Positions 42,312 to 53,363 of a stretch of DNA of 64,000 nt are shown here, piece by piece. Under the pieces are notes generated by a model. That model was not told the DNA's origin and searched no databases. It saw nothing but the letters and a program-made list of their open reading frames with translations. Every line of letters begins with the position of its first letter. Within the stretch, counting starts at the first letter, position 1. The position numbers were made by a program, and so were the translations under genes. The DNA is from Vespula vulgaris (lineage: Eukaryota > Arthropoda > Insecta > Hymenoptera > Vespidae), in NCBI RefSeq assembly GCF_905475345.1, contig NC_066588.1, positions 8,545,001 to 8,609,000 on the forward strand, in the 5' to 3' direction.

Positions 42312-44991
42312 TGGGAGTTAGAGAAAGAGAGAACGAGATCAATTAAAAATTTCAAAACTATGAATGGATCATATCGAAAAAAATTTTTTCAAAACGCTAC
42401 TCGTAAATGAAAATTTATTATTTCGTCGAGGTTCCAATTAAAGTGCCAATTAAAAGCTGAACATCCGCGGTGGAATGAAATCCTATCGGGAAAAAGGAGG
42501 ATATATGGGTTACGAGAAGCATTACTGAATTTTTCTCGCGTTGGAAAAATTATCCTTCCACAAAATTTCAACTGTATTAAAGAATGAGAATAACAATTAA
42601 CGCAAAATGTTCGCGGATCCCTTCGTGATACATTTCCTTTTGATTTCTTTTTTTGCTTTCTTTTCTTTTCTGTTTTTTTCTTTTTTACTTTTTTAAAATA
42701 TAAATCGTACCGTCGACTCTTTTCCGTTCTTCGTTTTTTTTTTCACTTTTATATTCCTTTTTTCTCTTCTTTCTTCCTTTTCTTTTTTTTTCCATTCGAA
42801 ATTTGACAAAAGCAAAAGCGATCGGATTTTACGGTTCATCCGATACATATTTCGTACATAGTAGAGAGAAATCCTTCGCGGTCTGATATGCGCTGATTAT
42901 TTATAAGCGAGCATATATTTCACGGAAGCTTTCAACCTGAAATATATACTCGCCACATTCGCCACGAGACTGAATTTACATTCGCGTAGTAGAACTATCG
43001 GTGATGGTGATGGCAATGGTGGTGGTGGTGGTGGATGGTGGTGGTGGATGGTGGTGGTGGATGATGGTGGTGGGAGTAGTGGGAGTGAGAGGAAGAGGAG
43101 AAAGAGAAGTAGGAGGGTTGCGAGGGAAAAGAGGGAGGCTTGGCTGGTAATAAACTTCGAAATTTATAGCGCATCCTCGCTATCGATCGAGACCGAGCGA
43201 GGTTTAGCCTTCTTCGAGAGGAAAGAGAGAACGTTACAGAGCGGATGTTATTAGCAAAGACGTGCCTTAGAACGACGATGCTCGTAGAAAATTAGTAAAG
43301 GGAGAGAGTTCTGTTCTGTAGGGGAAGGCAGGTAGGGCTAAGGGACGGGATAGCCACGATTAGACAGAAGCAATTACGCTAACGCCGTAATATCTGTCCT
43401 TTGTTTCCACGAATAATCAGTGTTCTGAGTTCTCCTATAAAGAAAAAATTACTAAAAAGAAAAGAAAAGAAAAAAAACGTACTAGTTTGGTCGAAATAAT
43501 TTTTTTATCGTAAATAATTCGCTCGGAATCGTCTCGCTGATGTATATGACTAAAGGACAACAAAATAAACATGTTTCGATAAACATATTATAATGTTTAA
43601 ATGATTCCAGATAAGCATCCAAGATTATATAGTATATCGGTTATAGTTAGTTTCCAAAATGTATCTACACTTTCTAACCGTAACATTTTTTCTTTCTAAA
43701 TCATTAATACGTCAAGTTGTCAGGCTAATACGTCACGGTAATATATTTCTCTTGTGTCAGTATCGTGTCTCTTATGATGATTCATGACGAACAAAGTTTT
43801 CTATTAGATCGAAACGATATATAACAATGAAATGTTTAATACAATATCGTGTAAGTCCGGGTGTATCGCCACTGATAATACCATAGCAGCGAACAATATT
43901 AAATTAATATTAAGATCCAACAAAATTTTATTTCGCCAAAAAATCTTCTTTGTTTAGTTTGAAAGTGAACTGTAACAAATTATTGAATTCGTTTTATATC
44001 ATTATTATTCGTTTAATAAACATCAATTAGAACGGTCGAGATTAAGACGATAAAGAAAAGAAAACAAAATCCGAAAGATAAAACTGAAAGAACGACGAAA
44101 GAAAACGCGTTTAATCAGTTTCAATGGGATAATACTTACATCGATATTACTCTCCGTTATTTGTCGTTAATTTGAAGTAAACGTAAACGAGCACGAACGT
44201 ACGTATTGTTTAAGACGCTAAGAGAAAGCGTAATTCGCGGATGTAACCATGGAGGAACGGATCCGAACGCAATCTGAACGCAATCCAAACGCAAGTACGG
44301 ATACGGAAACACGCTATAAACCCTTTGCACCGCATTCCAGATTGCCGTTCGCTCGGTCGTTCGCTGGTACTCGCTCGTACTCGGTGCCTATTACGGTAAA
44401 CAGTTCTCCCCCGACCATTACCGCGTAGACTACGTTGAATTAATTAATCCTTTCATTAAAGCCGCTGCGGAAGACCACACGGATGCCGACTGCCTGATCG
44501 TAACGGTCATGTCGCACGGAGAATCTACTTTGTTACATTCGGCGGACAGTCTCTATTCCGCCGATATGCTCTGGACACCCTTCACTGCTGATCAATGTCC
44601 TACTCTAGCCGGGAAACCGAAATTATTCTTCATCCAGGTACATATCTATCAATTCGTGTATGTGTTATCCTAATTGACAAATTCGTCCGATCATTACTTG
44701 GTTATGGTGGTTATTATTAGATGGCGATACGGATTCAAATGTATTCAAATAATAATATTTACTCGATCATTATAGGGATTATACTCGATCGTTGATCGTG
44801 AATTTCTCTGTTCAAGTATGTTCAACCGATAAGCCCGTTCGATCATTACCAAGTTCGTGTAATTATTAGATCATGATTCGTGGTACGAGAGTGTTTAAAC
44901 AATAGATTTAACTAATTATTAGAGAGATTAGACAATTGTGTTTCATCGTGAATATACATTTTTGATATGCTTACTTGACATATTGATTTGA

Positions 44992-45044
<53 letters not shown>

Positions 45045-45432
45045 ACGAATTTGCACTATAATCTATTAAATTTAACGTTTAATTTTCTTTCTTCTTTAAA
45101 AATGTCTGTCATATTCTTTAAAGAAGCTCATATACCATGCTCATAGAAGCATGCTTGGGTCATTATAAAAGCTCGTAGAACCGTTTAGATCGTCGTGGTA
45201 TGGATGCTGATCTTGCTGGACCTTTTACGGGCTCGTATCTTGAAAAGGTCGATCGTAAAACACGCGTACACCGTATGGTTTATTTGTCGAGTCCTGCGGT
45301 TTGCTTCCTCCTGCTTGTCTTGCCAGAAGGAACGTCCTAGTAATTTTGATTATTCGACGATATAAAGTACTAAACGGAATATTTAATAACGAGCACGAAC
45401 CGACCTGAACTTTTTCTCTGTCTCTGGGTTTG

Positions 45433-45470
<38 letters not shown>

Positions 45471-47537
45471 CTTTTTTCCTTCCATTTTTTCCTTCCACTT
45501 TCTCCCTCATCCCCTTCTATCTCATCCTCTCGTACGTTCTTGAACGATAAAAATTCGTAAACAGAATCGTGGAGGAGCTTTCGAGTTAGAAGTCCCTCTC
45601 GTTCGTTCATATTTTTTTTTAACTTTTTTACTTTTCTACTTTTTTACCTTTTTACTTTTCCACTTTTTTATTTTTTTTCCCTTTTTTTACCTCAGGCTTG
45701 CCGTGGTAATCAGTTAGACCATGGAGTTACAGTCCTTCAAGGTGGAGACGTTACGGATAGTAGAACAGATTTCTACACCATCCCAGTGTTCTCTGATATC
45801 ATGGTGGCTTACTCAACTCTGAGCGGTACGTATCCTTTAACGAACATACACCTACGTGAAGTATCTCTCACGTAAGGGTAAGCTGCTTATTTTCAATGTT
45901 ATCCTCCAAGACGAGACAAGGAGAAACCGCGTTAAAAATTCTTGGATACATGCACTGAAAGATGAGCAAATCTCTCTCTCTCTCTCTCTTTCTACAGTAT
46001 TATATAATCATCTTTTGGTGACCTAAATCTTCTTGAGAACAGAAAAGGGCTTTTAATGAACAAAATATTCAGCATCCCTCTCGCTCTGTCTTTCTCTCTC
46101 TCTCTCTCTTTGTTTCTCCCTCGGAAAGAGAAAGAGAGGTTTTATAAAAATGTAATAATTAACACGTTCATTAATTTAATACTTTGCGGTTTGAAGCATT
46201 ATCTATTAGTGAAAAAATATTTTAGTAAACCACGATATTTATATTATTTCGTATTACAAGTTATGGTAGATCGATGTTGTCGATTTGCAAGAACGTGAGA
46301 AAGAATTTATTATCGATGGATAATACAATCAATTGCTGATATTGAATATTTTATATATTCATATAAAATATGAAGAGACACATATATCTTCCGATATAAA
46401 CGTCTAATATTTGTACATGTATATGTAATTATTTTCTGTTTATAATTATCATAAATTAATTACGAAATAGAAATTGGTCCTATAACGAAATTAATGTTGT
46501 ATATATTCGTGACGTAATTTATAGTATTTTCCCGTGTGTTAACGGTAATAGTTTTTAAAAATAACAATTCTTTATTATCGATAGTAAAATTAACAAACGG
46601 TAACGAACGATTCGTTTCGTTCGTTTTTCACGGGAAATAATTCCATCGAAGCGTCCAACGAAACTAAAGAAAAATAGAAAGCGCGAATTTCTTTTCTCTA
46701 ATATTCTTTTCTATTTTCATTTTTACTCTCGTCTCCCTTTCCAATCTCGAACAGTTCGTTCAACGATATTCAGTATGAATATCTTGTTTGTAATTAGTGA
46801 GACTATTCATAAAGCGATTCGGCTATGTGATCGGACTAAAGAATAGATAGCAGTTTAGCATGCAGAGCTAGAACACAAGAGAAATAGATAGAAATAGGTG
46901 GATAGATATATACCAAAAGGGGTGAAATGCGAGACGTGTGAAAGCTCGCGAGATTTCAAAGTACCGATGTTTATTTTCCGTTATCAGCACTATAACGCTC
47001 TGAATTATTCAGTTTCCCAGGGAAAGTACGTGTATGCTCGCGAGAAATTGGCTCGTTCGATTGGGACGTTTGTCTCGTGAGCAAGTGACACGATAATATA
47101 TGTACGTATCCTCGTGTACGAGCCGAATCGAAGCACCGTGACGTTATTGAATTATCTGGTTATTCGATAATATTGCGTTGAATAATTTTATCGATGCAAC
47201 CACTGAGGATTTCCTATTATAAACGTCAAATGTTTCTTCCTTCGTAACGCGTAACTGTATGACCATTGATAGGAAATATGGAAAAATTGATAATAAACAA
47301 ACACCAAAGCAAATAAAACAAAACGAAATAAAATGGAAAAAGAAACAAGAAATTAAAAAAAAAGAAAAAATGAACGAACGAACGAACAAACAAATAAGCA
47401 AAGAACAAATATTGCAGGTGTGAAAGTTTATGGCAGGTGACTCTTCACGTACGTACTAGGTAGCTCAAAAGAAATGAAATATATTCCGTATCCATAGAAA
47501 CTCGTAAAAGAAGAGAAAAGTCGTATCTCCGGTGGGA

Positions 47538-47574
<37 letters not shown>

Positions 47575-47608
47575 AGTTGAGTATAGAGAGAGAGTGAAAA
47601 AGAGAGAG

Positions 47609-47648
<40 letters not shown>

Positions 47649-48003
47649 CTGCTCAAAGAGTTATTCGTAAGTGCACTCGAGACACGAAACGTACAAGTAT
47701 GTCAAGGGTGCAATATCTGTTTCCTCGACAGCAACGGGGGCATATTTTTCATACGTAGCGCTGTACCGGAAATCACTGTGACATTATTTTCCTGAAGCTC
47801 TATCGAGTACATACTCGAAACATTTATCTTTGTCTTCCGTACACGATGGCAGGATGTCAGAGAGACGAGGGTGCGAAATCCGTTGCTCGGTGCAAATATT
47901 TACCCTGCCGTTGGTAATGGTCCATAAGAATTTTACTTCGCCCTGACGTGCTTACTATCTAATGAAGAAAGAGAGTGAGTTAGGAAGAAAAAGAGGGAAA
48001 GAG

Positions 48004-48041
<38 letters not shown>

Positions 48042-48057
48042 TAAGCTGGAAAAAAAA

Positions 48058-48113
<56 letters not shown>

Positions 48114-48133
48114 AGAAAAAAAATGATAGAGAT

Positions 48134-48179
<46 letters not shown>

Positions 48180-48194
48180 TAAGCTGGAAAAAAA

Positions 48195-48230
<36 letters not shown>

Positions 48231-49137
48231 AGAAAAAAAATGATAGAGATAGACAGAGAGAGAGAGAGAGAGAGCTAGAAAAAAATGATAGAGATAGACA
48301 GAGAGAGAGAGGGGGAGAGAGAGAGGGAGAGAATAAGCTAGAAAAAAAATGATAGAGATAGAGAGAAAGAGAGAAAGAGAGAGTGAGAAGGTAAGCTAGA
48401 AAAAAAGTATTGATATAGAGTGAGCCAGAGAAATATAAAGAGAGATAGAGATAGAGATAAAGATAGAGATAGAAAGAGAAAGAAGGTAAGCTAGAAAGAG
48501 AATAAATATAGAGAGGGAGAGGAAAGAGAAAAATAGAGATAGATAGAGGGTGAACTGGAGAGAGATAGAAGGAGAATAAGTTAGAGAGAGAGAGAGAGAG
48601 AGACAAGTGTTCACGAATGCAACTGGTAACAATGAGAGTATCAATCAGACATAGCAGCCAAATTGGCAATCCTATTATTCTACAAACGCGACTGATTTCG
48701 AGCATCAATATTTCCGTAGTGTTCAACGAAGAACAACAATCCAAACGCTTAATTAAAATGCAACTCGAACTTATTATCTCGAGTGACACTAAAAAAAAAA
48801 AGTATCGTATATAAATAATTTACACACGTTTATCTAATATCTGTTAAGAAGAAAATATATATAATTTTTAACTTCTATGTTAATCCCTCTCCCCCTCTCT
48901 CTAGAAAATATTCAAAACGTACGTACGATACGTATACATATTTTTTTTCCATGCATTTTAATATTTTACGACGAACTTAATTCATCACTACTTTTTTTTT
49001 TTTTTTCTTTTTCCGAGTTTAAAGTTTGAAAATCGTTGCTAAAGAACGTCTGACGGAGGAAATATTTTTTCTTTTCTCTTTTTGTATTTTTTTGGTCGTT
49101 TTTTCTATCTTTTTGTTCTTCTCTTCTTCGTTTTCCT

Positions 49138-49170
<33 letters not shown>

Positions 49171-52100
49171 TGTTCAAACGTTACGCCAGCAACGAATAAC
49201 GAGCGACGACTCGCAGACGACCGTCGAGTTCTTTCCTTTTTTCTTTCTCTCTCTATTTTTTTCATTTTCTTTTTTTTCTTCTTCTCTCTTTTTTCTTTCT
49301 TTTTTTTCTTTTCTTTTTTTTTTTTTTTGTAAAACGTTTCACTCGATCGTCATCATCTCGCTGTACACTTTTCTCCTCTCCCTTTCTCTCGGCACTTTAA
49401 GCGTCAGACGCTTATACATCTCTCGCAGCTGCGTTCGTCGGTATACGCGGCTTTCGACCGCGCGTTATATGATCGATAACGAGGAACAAAGTGCCTCTCG
49501 GCATGGCAGGAAGGCTGAACGCGAAGTACCGTGAATGTGAGAATCGGGCTAGGAAAAAACTGCTTTCGAAAGCTTCATGCTTTTAAAGCTCGATTCGAGC
49601 GACTCATCGAATAGCATCCCCTTTTCACAATAGGCATCGTTATAAGCGCGGAAGGACATTTATTTGCTTAGGAAAAATATCTATAAGTTACGTTCGTTCC
49701 TTTCTTATTCCTTCTTACCATTCATCTGTTCTATATTAAATCAGGAAGAAAACGAGAAAAATAAATTTATTTTTGATTAAATATATATAAGCTTTGAAAA
49801 ATGAATGAATAAATAACGAGTAAGTTCATTCTTCAAACGTGCTAGTAGAATTTGTCTTGGTAATTATGATGAATTGAAAGGCTAAGTTAAAAATTTATAG
49901 AAAAGGAAAAATATTCAAGTGCTTCTTTCGTTTATATATGTACATTAAAAACAATAAAAAAAATAAAATATAAGAAAATACACATGAGACAAGCAATGAT
50001 TTTCATAATCATTAACTTTTTATTTGAATCATATAATTTTCTATTTAACTTTTTTTAATTTATGTACATATATAGCTCTTCTTTGTTTAATTTATTAAAA
50101 TTATATATACATATATTTATATATATTGTATATATTATATATATGTAATACATATATTATATATATATTATATATGTATTTATATATACACTGAATATTC
50201 TCTCTCTCTCTCTCTTTTTCTTTCTCCCATTGACTATAGACCATCTGCGTCTTTAACAATTCGTTGAATCTCGTTATAATTATTACGCAAGATAAATACG
50301 TTAAGCTACTTTCCCTCGAAATAGACAAAAATAAAAAGAAAAGAAAGAAGAAAAAGAAAGAGGAAGAAGAGGAGAGAAAGAAACAGAAACCGCATCGAAG
50401 GAAACGTAAAGCTATCACACAAAGGCTTCTTTTTAAACGAGACAAAACAATCCGAGTCGATGGCGAAAAATAGACAGCGAGCTTTCTACTTTATCATTGC
50501 GAACTTTATCCATTCAGAAACATCGATGTACAATAGGTATTAAGCGCACTAACCACAATCCTTATACGCCTTTCATAATCTTCCAAAGAATTGCTTCTCT
50601 TCGCTATATATTTAGATCGTTAGCTAGAATAGCAGAACTAATGACCTCGTTGAGAATTTACTTTCCATGCAAATATACACTATCCTTTTCCCTCTCTCTC
50701 TCTCTCTCTCTCTCACTTTCTTCGTGAATTGTCTACAAATCTCCTTTATAAATAACATCGTCCTGTCTTGTACAGAAATAAAAGAGAGAAACAGAGAAAC
50801 AGAGAGAAATAGAGAAAAACAGATACACACACATAAACGCATGCATGCACACACATACGTAGAGAGAAAGGGAAAGAGAGGAGAGAGAGAGAGAGAGAGA
50901 GAATACTGGTATAAACGCATTTAAATCGGGAGGGTAACATTTTTCACAATTTATCGTACACGTTAAATGTCATCGTGTTTGACCCGTCGAAGCGAAACGA
51001 AAGTATTTCATTTCGAGTTTAGCGATCAGCAAATTATCGCTTAGTGACGGCAGTTCTATGGTGGACAATGGATCGCAAACGAACGGGAGATCGAACAAAT
51101 GAAAGAAAAAAAAAAAACTGGGTTAATGAAAAATACTTGCCTGCTCGCTTGAAAAACGATAAGCAAAACAATCGGGGTGATACGGAACTGCGATAAGGGT
51201 GCCTGCCAAGTTCATTGTCTTTGAGAATAATCAAAGGGATAACGTTAAAGGAAAAAAAAAAAGAAAGAAAAGAAAAAAAGGAAAGGAAAAAGAAAACGAT
51301 AAAAAGGAAAAGAAGAGGAAAAGAAAAAATAAAGATAAGAAAAAAAAGTAAAGTAAAGAAAGAGAGAGAGAGAGAGAGAAATAGAATCATTTTCTTCACG
51401 GAAGGTTCCTTTATGAAGAGAAAAAAAAATAAAAGAAACAAAAAAAAAAGAAGCTAAAAGAGATCTCTCGAAGAAATTGGACGAAATAAAGATTGCTTTA
51501 TATACAGGGTGTCCAGTTTGAATTCGTTTTCTCAAATATACCATTAAATTTACATTTTTACTTTTACTGCTAATAAGCACTTCGATCGACGCCGAATAAT
51601 TCGTTTTTTTTTTCTTACTTACATAATTACAATGATTCGCATCTTATTTATATCGTATTACATGGAATATTTGATATAATAAATATAAAGATTTTTAATT
51701 ATGTAATATATATTATAATATAACAAACGAGGATACGAATCTGTGAGATTTTATATACAAGGCGTTTCATTTAACAAGACCGATTGAAATATTTCCACTG
51801 TTTTTGAATGATAAAGAAATATGTGTTTGAACGAAATTGTTTGCTTCGAAAAGGGGAAATAAAATGATATGGAAATTGTTCTTTCCCAAAATCATCCCTT
51901 CCATTTTTTTTCTATTTCTTTTTGAAAATGGAATGGTACATTTGCGTTATCGTGGTTCAATAGCTCGTAAAAAAATACATTCGGGAGATAATACTTTTTT
52001 GAAGCTTTAGGTTAACTTTCGACGGAAAAAATGTCACGTTGAAACGAGAGGAATGTAACTTCGAACTGTACTTAAAGCCTAAACGTTTAAACGTTTCAAT

Positions 52101-53132
52101 CGAAATGACATATATTTCTCGAATTACGATTATTACGGAATATTTAGGTTGACTTTTACTATATAATAAACTATAGCAAGAAATGCGTTTAAACGCATGA
52201 GCATAACTCTGTTACTAAATGCGAAATGAATGCACAGCTGGTGCATAAATCATGGATAGTAACATGTGTCGAGCTAAAGGCATCATTAATGTGTTAGAGA
52301 GAGAGGTAGATAGATAGATAGATAGAGAGATAGAGAGAGAGAGAGAGAAAGCGAGAGAGAGAAAGAAGGAGGGGATGAAGCGGATAGTTAACGTATCAAA
52401 CTGCGAATACGTGTATAGTAGTTAGCTTAGTACGTACGTTTAACGCTTTGCTTTAAGGGATAGTAAGTGAGTAACAGAGACGCTTAACGCTTACAAGCTC
52501 GAAATACCTCTAAAGGTAGATAGTCGTCTAACTGAACGAAACTCGCAATGTAGCCACACGACCCATAACCTGAATATCAGCGAAATCGAACTATTAATTG
52601 AGAGTCACTATCGAACATTCCCTTCTAAAGGAGAGCAAATTTGCATAACTAGACCGTCCCGATTACTTTCCATTCCTTTTTACCCGTTTGTCTATTATAT
52701 TTCGATTTTCTCGGGAGAGAGAATTATTAATATTTAATAGATTGTTAAATGTGATATGAGATTCGAAAGAATAAAGGAAAATTAATATATATGTGTGTAT
52801 ATATATATATATATATTATATATATATATATTAATAATAATTAATATGAAGTTAATATATATATATATATATGTATATATGTATTAATTTATGATATAAT
52901 GATATGTTATATTAAATATTGGATAGCTCATATAATACTAACGATATATGTGTGTATGTATATATATATAATGTATATATATATATATATATATATTAAT
53001 TTATTAATTTATGATATAATTATGTTCTATAAAATGTTGGATAGCTCATATAACAGGAACAATATATAATATATATAATATATAGTACTTTTTAATTTAT
53101 TACTATTATGTAAAAGCTTAGTGAAAAAGAGA

Positions 53133-53172
<40 letters not shown>

Positions 53173-53299
53173 AAATAACATATATATGTCACAATAACAT
53201 ACGATATAATGATATGCTAAATGAAATGTTAGACAACTCCAGTAATGGAACGTTTAATAGTTACAAAAGACAGCAGTTACTCGAATGTTTTTCTTTTTA

Positions 53300-53363
<64 letters not shown>

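Larger units (their letters stand above)
41572..44461 (+). other. caspase intron 2 (2890 bp)
   Basis: Bounded by GAGA|GTGAGT and ATTAAAG|CCGCT. It contains (TTA)n at 41631-41665, a TGTA/CATA tract with (GA)n at about 42225-42306, and a GGT/GAT triplet array at 43001-43077. A GC-richer patch at about 44240-44430 contains a 59-codon open frame. Confidence 0.85.
44638..45695 (+). other. caspase intron 3 (1058 bp)
   Basis: Bounded by CCAG|GTACAT and TTTTTACCTCAG|GCTTGC. It contains a diverged two-copy repeat (about 44677-44920), a (TA)n run (about 44993-45038) and (CT)n (about 45437-45465). No exon is seen. Confidence 0.87.

Noticed and set aside
48229..48789. 186-codon Ser/Leu-rich open frame on the minus strand
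   Set aside because: It is the reverse strand of the composite GA array; length comes from the lack of stops in CT repeats.
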